A stretch of DNA of 27,355 bases from an uncultured bacterium (GCA_905215855.1 CAJMRT010000027.1:1-27355); one strand, 5' to 3'. Counted from the first letter of the stretch, positions 7,396 through 14,336 are shown. Program-made: numbers and translations. Notes: generated by a model from the sequence alone, not told the origin.

Positions 7396-7544
7396 TTGCA
7401 TTTTAAACTTAAATATGACATAATAATGCTAAATATAATTAGAATACAATTAAGAATTGCGGTTATCTTTCTCTATCTATCATCATATTGCATTTTAATG
7501 CAATTGTCAAGAGGACGCTTTGAAATAATTGCACTAAAATGCAA
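7396..7544. promoter_or_regulatory. Divergent control region with three similar palindromes
   Basis: TTGCATTTTAATGCAA (7488-7503) is a perfect 7+2+7 palindrome. TTGCACTAAAATGCAA (7529-7544) is the same sequence with one arm mismatch. The half-like TTGCATTTTAAAC lies at 7396. The first two centres are 41 bp apart, about four helical turns, so proteins would bind the same face. The sites lie between the minus-strand mobilization unit and the XRE gene and are the likely operators of that repressor. Confidence 0.7.
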
Positions 7545-7585
7545 CGTTTGCCGTATTTTACAAAAATCAAGGAGAATGTTTGTCT

Positions 7586-8278
7586 ATGTTTTGGGATAAG
7601 TTTCAATATCTATCAGAAATAAAAGGAATAAAACCCCATGCGGTTCTTAAAGAACTTGAAATTTCATCAGGTTCTGCGAACAACTGGAAAAAAGGAACTA
7701 TCCCGAACGGAGAAATATTAAAGAAAATAGCAGATTACTTTGAGGTATCAATAGATTCGCTTCTTGATTTTGATGAAAATGTGTCTGTAAGACTTAGTAG
7801 TAAAAAATCTGTTTTAAAAAAACTTAGTGCCATTCCGCAAAGATTCAACAGTCTTAAAGCCGTTGTGGAAACCACCGATGAGCAAAAACTTGCCATTGCC
7901 AAATATGTGGGATGCCCAATATGGTGGCTCGTGAATGAGCAGAACATAAAATTTGATCCGAAAGACACTTCTCCTGAATCAGATAACAGCGTTTTATTTA
8001 TGATTCTGGATATTATGGACGGTTGTGCTGACAACGATATTGACAAAGCAATGCAGATTCAGCTTTCCAGAGTGGTGTTATATCATCTAAATGAAAAAGG
8101 ATTCGGAACGGAAAAGCTGACCATTCTTTCAGGTATCGATCAGAAAAAACTTCATTTTATTCTTACCGGAGAGGAAAACAGGGATTCTTCTCTCAATTAT
8201 GGTTTCAACTTTTCAGATCTCGTTTATCTGAAAAGCGTTACAGGGATCGATTACTCTTACTTGTTTGCTGGTATGTAA
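7586..8278 (+). CDS. XRE-family helix-turn-helix regulator of the island
   Basis: 230 residues. The N-terminal 60 form a Cro/CI-type HTH (AVLKELEISSGSANNWKKGTIPNGEILKKIADYFEVSIDSLL). The remainder has no motif I recognise and may carry oligomerisation or signal sensing. AAGGAG at 7569-7574 sits 11 nt before this ATG and only 5 nt before an in-frame TTG at 7580, so the start could be two codons earlier. It is divergent from the mobilization genes and next to three TTGCAnnnnnnTGCAA-like palindromes. This suggests a repressor that controls both itself and transfer genes, like CI-type switches of other elements. Confidence 0.87.
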   Translation: MFWDKFQYLSEIKGIKPHAVLKELEISSGSANNWKKGTIPNGEILKKIADYFEVSIDSLLDFDENVSVRLSSKKSVLKKLSAIPQRFNSLKAVVETTDEQKLAIAKYVGCPIWWLVNEQNIKFDPKDTSPESDNSVLFMILDIMDGCADNDIDKAMQIQLSRVVLYHLNEKGFGTEKLTILSGIDQKKLHFILTGEENRDSSLNYGFNFSDLVYLKSVTGIDYSYLFAGM

Positions 8279-8349
8279 GAAAGTACACAAAACCCACGAA
8301 GTACAGAGGCAAAGTTGCTGAATTTAACTTTATTATTTTTTGGAAAGCG

Positions 8350-10284
8350 GTGTCGATTTTGAATAGACATGATATGGTTGAAACTGTCGGAAAGGAATTT
8401 CTGACAAGCAATATAGAAGCCGGAGAATATAGCTATGTTCAGGCAGCAGGTGGAAAAGCACAGTTAGAAGCAAAGGTTGGTCATCCTGTATCACATTTTA
8501 AACTGGATATTCGATTTGAAATGGATGATGTAGTAGTTTTGATTGAGACAAAGCAGAACTATGTAGAGGATGATGAAAAACAGTTGCGTGAGTATCTGGA
8601 AGAAGAACGTGCAATTCATCCGGGAAAGAAAGCTATTTGTATTCTTGCTAATACAAATAATGATAAAATCAAGGTTTGGAAGTCATTTGTAGATGATGAA
8701 CATGTATTGAATGATGAAGCTATGCTGGATAGAATGGCTCATTATGTGAGATTGTTCAGAATCAATAAATCTAATGACCGAGAAACGGTGCTTAGAAATA
8801 CATATTCGTTGAATGAGCTTTTGCATAAAAAGGATATTGACGAGAATCTTCGTAGTCAATTCGTAGGAACAAGCCTTTTGTATATCAAAGACCTTGTAAA
8901 AAAGAAAGGTATTGTTTTGATTACAAAAGAATTTGTTGATTCAATGAAGGAGTTCTGGAGCCTTATGACGCCGAAGGGTATCAGAGGTGCCATTGAAGGT
9001 GTATTATCTGATTTATTGGATGGTTCGGATAATAAGACTAAAAAGGTCGAGTTGCTTCAAAAGAATGTTCTGGGAAATCAGAAAGTTAGAGCTTTGAAAA
9101 CAACTGATTGGGTGGATATTCTTGAAACGATTATGCTGGATATTTACAGATACATTGATACTGATAGTTCAGAAGGACAGGATATTCTGAATATGTTTTT
9201 TATTGCGTTTAATAAATACACAGGAAAAGCAGACAAGAATCAGGCATTTACACCTGACCATATTACAGAGTTTATGTGTCGTGTTACAGGTGTAGATAGA
9301 ACAAAGCGTGTGCTGGATGCAACTTGTGGAAGTGGTTCTTTCCTTGTACAAGCAATGGTAAAAGAGCTTGCTGATTGTAGACGTGGTAAACGTGAGGAAG
9401 AAGCAAAAGACCTTATGCGTAAGGTGAAAGAAGAACATATTTATGGCATTGAAGTTGAGGAGAAAGCCTATGGTCTTTCTACAACAAATATGCTGATTCA
9501 TGGTGATGGAAACAGTAATATCAAATTTGGAAGCTGCTTTGATTGTAAGAATTTTATCAAAGATGCAGACCCTGATATTATTCTCATGAATCCGCCATAT
9601 AATGCAAAACCTATTGGAATACCAGCTAAGTATAAAAAGGATTGGGGAAAAGCAAAAGATGGTAAGGAAGACCCAACAAAGGGATTTGTATTTGTTCATT
9701 ATTTATCTGATGTAATTAAAGAAATGAATGATAAAAGAGAAAAAGATGGTAAACCTCGTAAGACGGTGAAAATGGCTATATTATTGCCAGTTGCAACAGC
9801 AATTGGAACAAAATATATTATTCAAAATGAGAAAATAGCCATGTTAGAGGATAATACATTAGAAGCTGTATTCACGTTACCAAATGAAGTGTTTTATCCA
9901 GGAGCTTCTGTTTCGGCATGTTGTATGGTATTTACTTTAGGTGAACCACATGTAAAAGCAGATGGAACAGTGAAAGAAACTTTCTTTGGGTATTACAAAG
10001 AAGATGGATTTAAAAAGAAAAAGAATCTTGGAAGAGTGGAGCAGTTTGATGATAATGGCGATAGTAAATGGAAAGCTATTGAAGAAGAATGGCTGAAATT
10101 ATTTCGTAATCATAAATCTGTTGATGGATTATCAGCAACTGCGGAAGTATCTGGAAAGGATGAGTGGTTGTGTGAAGCATATATGAAAACAGATTACACC
10201 AAACTTTGTGAAGAGGATTTTCAGCAGACACTTAACAATTATCTTGCATACTTGATGAAGGAGGGCAAGATTTATGAATCTTAA
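8350..10284 (+). CDS. BcgI-like fused restriction nuclease / adenine methyltransferase subunit
   Basis: 644 residues. An N-terminal PD-(D/E)xK-like nuclease domain is suggested by D53 (HFKLDIRF), then E66 and K68 (VVVLIETKQ), an arrangement like the HsdR N-terminus. A helical HsdM-type region follows, then an N6-adenine methyltransferase core with motif I DATCGSGSF (323-331) and motif IV NPPY (414-417). No helicase motifs are seen. Length and order match the A subunit of BcgI-type (type IIB) enzymes, which cut on both sides of their site, better than HsdM of type I. The GTG start has only a weak GGAAAG upstream; TTG 8359 or ATG 8374 are alternatives. It overlaps the specificity gene by 11 bp. 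Confidence 0.85.
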   Translation: MSILNRHDMVETVGKEFLTSNIEAGEYSYVQAAGGKAQLEAKVGHPVSHFKLDIRFEMDDVVVLIETKQNYVEDDEKQLREYLEEERAIHPGKKAICILANTNNDKIKVWKSFVDDEHVLNDEAMLDRMAHYVRLFRINKSNDRETVLRNTYSLNELLHKKDIDENLRSQFVGTSLLYIKDLVKKKGIVLITKEFVDSMKEFWSLMTPKGIRGAIEGVLSDLLDGSDNKTKKVELLQKNVLGNQKVRALKTTDWVDILETIMLDIYRYIDTDSSEGQDILNMFFIAFNKYTGKADKNQAFTPDHITEFMCRVTGVDRTKRVLDATCGSGSFLVQAMVKELADCRRGKREEEAKDLMRKVKEEHIYGIEVEEKAYGLSTTNMLIHGDGNSNIKFGSCFDCKNFIKDADPDIILMNPPYNAKPIGIPAKYKKDWGKAKDGKEDPTKGFVFVHYLSDVIKEMNDKREKDGKPRKTVKMAILLPVATAIGTKYIIQNEKIAMLEDNTLEAVFTLPNEVFYPGASVSACCMVFTLGEPHVKADGTVKETFFGYYKEDGFKKKKNLGRVEQFDDNGDSKWKAIEEEWLKLFRNHKSVDGLSATAEVSGKDEWLCEAYMKTDYTKLCEEDFQQTLNNYLAYLMKEGKIYES

Positions 10285-11374
10285 TCTGCATATGTGGAAA
10301 GAATTTGAAATGGGAAGGTTATTTGATATAAAGAAAGGAAAAAGATTGACTGCTGCTAACCAAGAAGAAGGTGATAATAATTACATTGGAGCCATTGATT
10401 CAAATAACGGTGTAGCAAATCTTATTGGACAAAAACCTATTCACGCTGCAAATACAATTTCATTGAGCTATAATGGCTCTGTTGGAGAAGCATTTTATCA
10501 ATCAGAACCGTATTGGGCGACAGATGATGTTAATGCGTTGTATTCTTATTATGAGCAATTTAACAAATATATAGGGTTGTTCATGGTAGCTGTAATTAGA
10601 CAAGAAAAATATAAATTTTCATATGGTCGAAAATGGACATTAGATAATATGAATAAGACCAGAATCAATCTTCCTATTCAACATAACGCAGATGGAACAC
10701 CATTTATTGATGCAGATAAAAAGTATTCTGATGATGGTTATGTGCCAGATTGGAATTTCATGGAAGATTATATAAAATCATTAAAGCATAAGCCGTTGAC
10801 GACACAAAATAAAGTTGAAAATACATTGAAGTTTGATGTTGGAGAATGGAAATATTTTTACTTAAAAAATATTTGTGATATTACAATGGGAAATAAAATG
10901 GATTGGTCGGCGATGACAATGGATAATCCAGAAGTGAATTTTGTAGGTCGTTCCGCAGATGATAATGGTGTGGCTGGAAAAGTTGATATTGTGGATGATG
11001 TAGAACCGTATAAAGCAGGATGTATTACAGTTGCATTAGGTGGAAGTTTAGGGTCTTCGTATTTACAAAATGAAGCATTTTATACTTCACAAAATGTATC
11101 TGTTTTGGAGTTTGAAGATGAAGTTTCTGACGCCGCAAAAATATTTATTTCTTGTCTTATTATGAATGAAAGTAAATATAAATATTTTCCATTTGGTAGA
11201 GAGTTAAATACGCATATCAGAACAGATTTTGGATTTACGTTACCTGTTAAACATAATGCGGACGGAACAATCTTTATTGATGATGAACATACATATTCAG
11301 AAGAAGGATATGTTCCTGATTGGAAGTTCATGGAAGACTATATTAAGTCGTTACCGTATGGTGACAGAATATAA
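10274..11374 (+). CDS. Restriction-modification specificity subunit (HsdS / BcgIB-like)
   Basis: 366 residues made of two half-repeats, each a target recognition domain. The halves start with related W-x-F-x-(M/L)-x-x-(L/I)-x-D-I segments near residue 8 and residue 190. Each ends in a nearly identical block, HNADGT-x-FID followed by GYVPDW-x-FMEDYIKSL. Two domains imply a bipartite DNA site. The length is close to the BcgI B subunit (about 340). Strong AAGGAGGG (10256-10263) precedes the ATG, which lies inside the 3' end of the nuclease/methyltransferase gene, so the two are co-translated. No HsdR gene follows, which supports the view that the partner subunit carries the nuclease. Confidence 0.92.
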   Translation: MNLNLHMWKEFEMGRLFDIKKGKRLTAANQEEGDNNYIGAIDSNNGVANLIGQKPIHAANTISLSYNGSVGEAFYQSEPYWATDDVNALYSYYEQFNKYIGLFMVAVIRQEKYKFSYGRKWTLDNMNKTRINLPIQHNADGTPFIDADKKYSDDGYVPDWNFMEDYIKSLKHKPLTTQNKVENTLKFDVGEWKYFYLKNICDITMGNKMDWSAMTMDNPEVNFVGRSADDNGVAGKVDIVDDVEPYKAGCITVALGGSLGSSYLQNEAFYTSQNVSVLEFEDEVSDAAKIFISCLIMNESKYKYFPFGRELNTHIRTDFGFTLPVKHNADGTIFIDDEHTYSEEGYVPDWKFMEDYIKSLPYGDRI

Positions 11375-11694
11375 TAGAGTAATATTTAAGGTGATATCTA
11401 TAGTTCTTCATAATATACACATTTGGAATTATAAGGTCTAATATACTGCCGCACTTAATATGCCTGTGCGTAATTTAATATCAAGTGGACAAGCTAAAAA
11501 AATCTGGTATTCTGTAATGTGTTGGTGCTAATAAAAGCAAATATTAGAAAATAAATAATATTAGCTAAGAAAAACGGTTGTATCTAATAAATCTCGGTGT
11601 AGATTTGCCAACAGAGCAGTGAAGATTGAAATTATATTCTCGTTTACCACAAAGATAGTGATACTTAAATTCTTTACAAAAGGAGTTGCACGAT
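11375..11694. other. 320-bp gap with no recognised gene
   Basis: An AT-rich gap between the specificity gene and the rhuM-like gene. I see no convincing coding frame, terminator hairpin or consensus promoter in it. AAAGGAG at 11679-11685 is the ribosome-binding site of the next gene, so a promoter for the RhuM-Doc pair probably lies in the last 100 bp. Confidence 0.5.
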
Positions 11695-12711
11695 ATGCCA
11701 AAGGACTTGACAACATCGAGATTGGATAGACAAAATATCCTCAATAACGAGATTGCAGTTGAAGAAATACAAGAGAAATCCGGGATTGAAGGAATTGTTT
11801 GGAATCAAAAATTATATTTCACTCGTGAAATGACAGCTAATTTTTTTGAAGTAGATATTAGGACTATTACACGATATATAGATCAGTTTAATAATGAGTT
11901 GGTTGAAAATGGGTACGAAGTTTTAAAAGGGAAAAAACTTAAAGAATTCAAAGAAACAGCACAAGCTTATGGTAAGGACATTAATGTCCCTACCAAAACA
12001 ACTGTATTAGGTATATTTGATTTTCGTTCTTTTTTAAATTTATCAATGTTATTATCTGAAAGCGAAAAAGCAAGGGCTTTGCGCCAAATGATGCTGGATA
12101 TAGTCATTGATTTGATAAATCGAAAAACAGGCGGAGGAACCAAATATATCAATCAAAGAGATAAAGATTTTTTCTTTGCTTCAATTCAAGAAGAAAACTA
12201 TCGGAGACAATTTACTGATGCTCTTAAAAATTATGTTGTAGATAACAGATTCAAATATGCACACTTTACTGATATGATATATGTTAGTATTTTCAAGGAA
12301 AAAGCAAAGGAATATAAAAAAATACTAGATTTAAAAGCCAGTGATAAAGTCAGAGACACATTCTACAGTGAAATATTGGATATTATTGCAGCATATGAAA
12401 CAGGACTTGCAGATGCTATAAAAAAAGAGTACGATAATATTGGTCATGTTCTTTCTTTTGCTGAGGTGGAAACTATTTTTCATAATTTCGAGAATATGAC
12501 TTTATGGAAACCACTAATTATGCGTGGAAGAACTAAAATGGCAAGTAGAGACATGGCATTAAGAGATGCTTTTCATTATCAGCTTTCCGAATACATACAA
12601 CCTCTTGACAAAGATGAATATCAAAAATTTCTTGGAGCAGCGGGAGATGAACTTGACCGCTTAATGCAGGAAAACCAAGAAGTATTGAAGCGATTGAAGG
12701 AGAGAAGCTGA
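11695..12711 (+). CDS. RhuM-family protein, candidate antitoxin for Doc
   Basis: 338 residues resembling the RhuM family: an N-terminal segment (EGIVWNQKLYFTREMTANFFEVDIRTITRYIDQFNNEL) that looks like a helix-turn-helix, then a long helical region with a TGGGTKYINQRDKDFF block and a C-terminal KDEYQKFLGAAGDEL block. RhuM was named from a Salmonella pathogenicity island and its biochemistry is unknown. Homologues frequently sit inside restriction-modification loci. The ATG at 11695 lies 9 nt after GGAG; an in-frame TTG at 11686 abuts the SD and is unlikely. Its TGA overlaps the doc ATG by one base (TGATG), which suggests an antitoxin or partner role, by inference only. Confidence 0.8.
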   Translation: MPKDLTTSRLDRQNILNNEIAVEEIQEKSGIEGIVWNQKLYFTREMTANFFEVDIRTITRYIDQFNNELVENGYEVLKGKKLKEFKETAQAYGKDINVPTKTTVLGIFDFRSFLNLSMLLSESEKARALRQMMLDIVIDLINRKTGGGTKYINQRDKDFFFASIQEENYRRQFTDALKNYVVDNRFKYAHFTDMIYVSIFKEKAKEYKKILDLKASDKVRDTFYSEILDIIAAYETGLADAIKKEYDNIGHVLSFAEVETIFHNFENMTLWKPLIMRGRTKMASRDMALRDAFHYQLSEYIQPLDKDEYQKFLGAAGDELDRLMQENQEVLKRLKERS

Positions 12712-13151
12712 TGGAAGGTATAATCTATATTGATATAGAGCAAGCAAAACAAATTCATCAAAAAACAATACAGTATAGTGGTGGCGGAACATGTGAATAT
12801 TTTGACCTTGGAAGGTTAGAGAGTGTTCTTCAAAATATTCAAAACGATGATTATTATCCAACGTTTGTAGAAAAGCTCACTCACTTATTTTTCTGTACTT
12901 GTGAGTTTCACTGTTTCGCTGACGGAAATAAAAGGTTAGCGATTACATTATCTGCTCAATTCCTTCTTTTAAATGGCTACATGGGTGTTGCTAGGAATTT
13001 TTTTGCTATTACAGAAAACATTAGTTATCATGTAGCAGCAGGTAAAATCAAAAAAGATCTATTACTTAAAATTATGAGTGCTATCATGGATGGTACATAT
13101 GAAACAGATGAAGAATTAAAGCTAGACATATATAATGCCATAAAAGAGTAA
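12711..13151 (+). CDS. doc: Fic/Doc-family (death-on-curing) toxin
   Basis: 146 residues. The Fic/Doc active site is HCFADGNKR at residues 67-75, fitting HxFx(D/N)(A/G)NKR. The lysine in place of the second glycine of HPFxxGNGR is the Doc form, and Doc of phage P1 phosphorylates EF-Tu. This protein has DGNKR rather than the DANKR of P1 Doc, so AMPylation or phosphorylation cannot be told apart by eye. The start overlaps the rhuM-like stop, so the two are co-translated. No Phd antitoxin is nearby. An inhibitory helix (S/T)xxxE(G/N) is not obvious in the toxin, leaving the RhuM-like protein as the natural neutraliser. Confidence 0.88.
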   Translation: MEGIIYIDIEQAKQIHQKTIQYSGGGTCEYFDLGRLESVLQNIQNDDYYPTFVEKLTHLFFCTCEFHCFADGNKRLAITLSAQFLLLNGYMGVARNFFAITENISYHVAAGKIKKDLLLKIMSAIMDGTYETDEELKLDIYNAIKE

Positions 13152-13561
13152 GAGCTGTACCATTCAGGCACAGCCGTAGACACTCAAATATAAACCATAC
13201 ACTCAAACGCAATTTCTCTTGCTATATAGTAGGAACAACTTCCCAAACAATTTTTGCTTTTTTAAGCTGAATCTGATGTTTAGTGATTCCCCGAATAATT
13301 GCAGTAGGTCTTGTGTTCAATTGTAGGTACGTTAAGATTGAAAGTCATTTGTTAGAAAAATTCCTATAGGTTATTACACAATACGCAAAACCACGCCATT
13401 TTAGTTGTACACCTCTGGACAACTTTTGGACAACTAAGTTATGGCAACATATAATAAAACGAAGAAAGTCGCAAAAACTACTTTCTAGTATCTTAGCTAA
13501 AATACTTTGCTTTTAGTGTGTTTTTGATTTGCAACAAGAAAGCCAAACTGGAATGTTTAAA
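13152..13561. other. Right-end non-coding region of the element
   Basis: About 410 bp between doc and the first right-hand core repeat. It holds the arm-type repeat block at 13416-13437 and otherwise no gene I can support. A 32-codon minus-strand frame (13222-13320, TTG start, no ribosome-binding site) could be a gene remnant. Confidence 0.6.
13416..13437. repeat. Right-end integrase arm-type repeats
   Basis: Two tandem TGGACAACT units, the same block as at 2135-2156 with one mismatch and in the same orientation. Its ACAACTAA end also pairs with TTAGTTGT at 13401-13408. It lies about 125 bp inside the first right-hand core, further from the core than the left block is. Confidence 0.65.
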
Positions 13562-13574
13562 CTCAAAGAGATAA
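13562..13574. repeat. attR core (most likely)
   Basis: CTCAAAGAGATAA is identical to the last 13 bp of rpsI. It is preceded by island sequence and followed by a stretch ending in a strong terminator, as expected of the original rpsI downstream region. The identical but longer core at 13709-13726 is the competing candidate. Confidence 0.7.
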
Positions 13575-13596
13575 TCAAGTTTATATTGCTTATCAG

Positions 13597-13627
13597 CTCC
13601 GAAGTTTCGACTTCGGAGTTTCTTTTT
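13597..13627 (+). terminator. Probable original rpsI terminator (unit 1)
   Basis: CTCCGAAGT (13597-13605) pairs with ACTTCGGAG (13610-13618) around TTCG, then TTTCTTTTT. It lies 23 bp after the core repeat, where a terminator would sit behind an uninterrupted rpsI. Confidence 0.85.
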
Positions 13628-13748
13628 GTGCTGACTTCGGGTCCTCGAGGCAAAGCCTCTGCGGCGCAGCTAAAAACAGTCCGCAGGACTGTTTTCTTAA
13701 CGCTGCTACAGTTCTCAAAGAGATAATCAAGTTTATATTGCTTATCAG

Positions 13749-13779
13749 CTCCGAAGTTTCGACTTCGGAGTTTCTTTTT
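13749..13779 (+). terminator. Terminator copy in unit 2
   Basis: Exact second copy of the 13597-13627 stem, loop and T tract, displaced by 152 bp. Confidence 0.85.
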
Positions 13780-13897
13780 GTGCTGACTTCGGGTCCTCGA
13801 GGCAAAACCTCTGCGGCACAGCTAAAAACAGTCCGCAGGACTGTTTTCTTAACGCTGCTACAGTTTTCAAAAAGATAATTGTATATTTGCTATTATC

Positions 13898-13932
13898 AAC
13901 CCCAAAGTCAGTTATGGCTTTGGGGTTTTATT
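13898..13932 (+). terminator. Terminator of the diverged third unit
   Basis: AACCCCAAAG (13898-13907) pairs with CTTTGGGGTT (13918-13927), followed by TTATTT. It occupies the same place after a core-like sequence as the two upstream terminators, but with a different stem sequence. Confidence 0.8.
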
Positions 13933-13957
13933 TGTATGCGGCGGTTTACATTTCTGC

Positions 13958-13986
13958 TTGAATATAAAAACCATCTTTGATATAAT
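13958..13986 (+). promoter_or_regulatory. Promoter of the small-peptide toxin mRNA
   Basis: TTGAAT (13958-13963), 17-bp spacer, TATAAT (13981-13986). Transcription should begin near 13993, giving a 5' UTR of about 55 nt that includes a GTAAGGAAACGG stem and the SD-hiding hairpin. Confidence 0.8.
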
Positions 13987-14019
13987 AAGCCTCGTAAGGA
14001 AACGGTGGCGGCTGTTTCG

Positions 14020-14039
14020 ACTCCCTTGTGAAAGGGGGT
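14020..14039 (+). promoter_or_regulatory. Hairpin sequestering the toxin Shine-Dalgarno
   Basis: ACTCCCTT (14020-14027) pairs with AAGGGGGT (14032-14039) around GTGA, with one G-U pair. The right arm contains the Shine-Dalgarno GGGGG, 9 nt before the ATG at 14048. Comparable stem-loops keep Fst-type toxin mRNAs poorly translated. Confidence 0.7.
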
Positions 14040-14047
14040 GTATTCCA

Positions 14048-14128
14048 ATGGCAGAGATTACATATTTATTTGTTCTCGCAATTGTTTTCGTGGCTTTTAA
14101 TGAAGTCATTAAGAATATAAAGAAATAA
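14048..14128 (+). CDS. 26-residue hydrophobic peptide, candidate type I toxin
   Basis: A small gene with ATG at 14048 and TAA at 14126-14128. The peptide has a short acidic start (MAEITY), one hydrophobic stretch (LFVLAIVFVAF, about residues 7-17) and a basic tail ending KNIKK. That is the build of Fst, Ldr and holin-like type I toxins, which insert into the inner face of the membrane. It has its own consensus-like promoter, a 5' UTR hairpin masking the ribosome-binding site, and a convergent antisense promoter at 14215-14243. I infer a type I toxin from this architecture, not from sequence identity to a named toxin. It lies just outside the island's right end. Confidence 0.65.
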   Translation: MAEITYLFVLAIVFVAFNEVIKNIKK

Positions 14129-14156
14129 CCGCCCTGTGTAGCAGCACAAGACGGTT
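14127..14156. terminator. Probable bidirectional terminator of the toxin and antisense RNA
   Basis: AACCG (14127-14131) and CTGTG (14134-14138) pair with CACAAG and CGGTT (14145-14155) as a bulged stem overlapping the toxin stop codon. The minus-strand transcript then enters ATTTCTTTAT. A shared terminator for converging RNAs is the arrangement known from the pAD1 par locus. Confidence 0.5.
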
Positions 14157-14208
14157 AAGTTGAAAAATTTAATCTAATTGTAAGCGAAACAGCTAAAGCC
14201 GTTTCCTT
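14130..14208 (-). ncRNA. Candidate antitoxin antisense RNA (RNA II-like)
   Basis: Predicted from the promoter at 14215-14243 and the convergent hairpin. The transcript would start near 14208 with a stem-loop (14180-14210: GTAAG-GAAAC against GTTTC-CTTAC) and run toward the toxin's 3' end. Its first nucleotides GTAAGGAAACGG repeat those of the toxin mRNA (13994-14005). Both stems are nearly self-complementary, so the two RNAs can pair at their 5' ends as well as over the terminator. The ends are not mapped. Confidence 0.5.
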
Positions 14209-14214
14209 ACCTAT

Positions 14215-14243
14215 ATATTAACATCTAATTTTAAATATGTCAA
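14215..14243 (-). promoter_or_regulatory. Strong convergent antisense promoter
   Basis: On the minus strand: TTGACA (14243-14238), a 17-bp spacer, TAATAT (14220-14215). It points toward the toxin gene and is stronger than the toxin promoter, as expected of an antitoxin RNA. Confidence 0.75.
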
Positions 14244-14336
14244 TTGTTTTCGGTGTGTAGTATTTACGCACCGTTTTATTTTGTGCAGATTAGTTGTTAA
14301 TTGATACATCATAATATAGTAAAAAGTTTGGTTTTG

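Larger units (their letters stand above)
2066..13574. mobile_element. Integrative mobilizable element inserted at the 3' end of rpsI
   Basis: The element is bounded by a 13-bp direct repeat, CTCAAAGAGATAA, at 2066-2078 (end of rpsI) and 13562-13574. An 18-bp match at 13709-13726 offers an alternative right end. Inside are a tyrosine integrase beside the left end, an excisionase-like protein, a CHC2 protein, a MobV relaxase and a DUF3987 protein. Cargo is a restriction-modification system and a RhuM-Doc pair. No type IV secretion genes are present, so it is mobilizable rather than self-transmissible. Tandem TGGACAACT repeats near both ends are likely integrase arm sites. Ribosomal protein gene 3' ends, including rpsI, are known insertion sites for Firmicutes elements. 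Confidence 0.85.
13562..13865. repeat. Two tandem 152-bp units, each starting with an rpsI-end core
   Basis: Unit 1 is 13562-13713 and unit 2 is 13714-13865. I find only two differences between them (in the GAGGCAAAGCCTC hairpin and in GCGCAGC). Each unit holds the CTCAAAGAGATAAT core, a terminator with UUCG-type loop, a GAGGC/GCCTC hairpin and an AAAACAGTCC/GGACTGTTTT hairpin. Each ends in GCTGCTACAGTT, so the next core gains an 18-bp match to rpsI. A diverged third start follows at 13866. Confidence 0.9.

Noticed and set aside
9169..9699. 176-codon minus-strand frame inside the nuclease/methyltransferase gene
   Set aside because: Antisense shadow of a well-supported gene; cysteine- and histidine-rich nonsense without a ribosome-binding site.
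8350..13151. Classical type I restriction system with a missing or broken hsdR
   Set aside because: No helicase motifs or hsdR fragments are seen in any frame here, and the methyltransferase already has an N-terminal nuclease-like domain, which fits a BcgI-type system better.
13222..13320. 32-codon minus-strand frame in the island's right end
   Set aside because: TTG start without Shine-Dalgarno and no recognised homology by eye. It may be a decayed gene end, so it is noted only in the region entry.
13562..13932. CRISPR-like array
   Set aside because: The 152-bp period with internal terminators and near-identical whole units has no repeat/spacer structure, and there are no cas genes.
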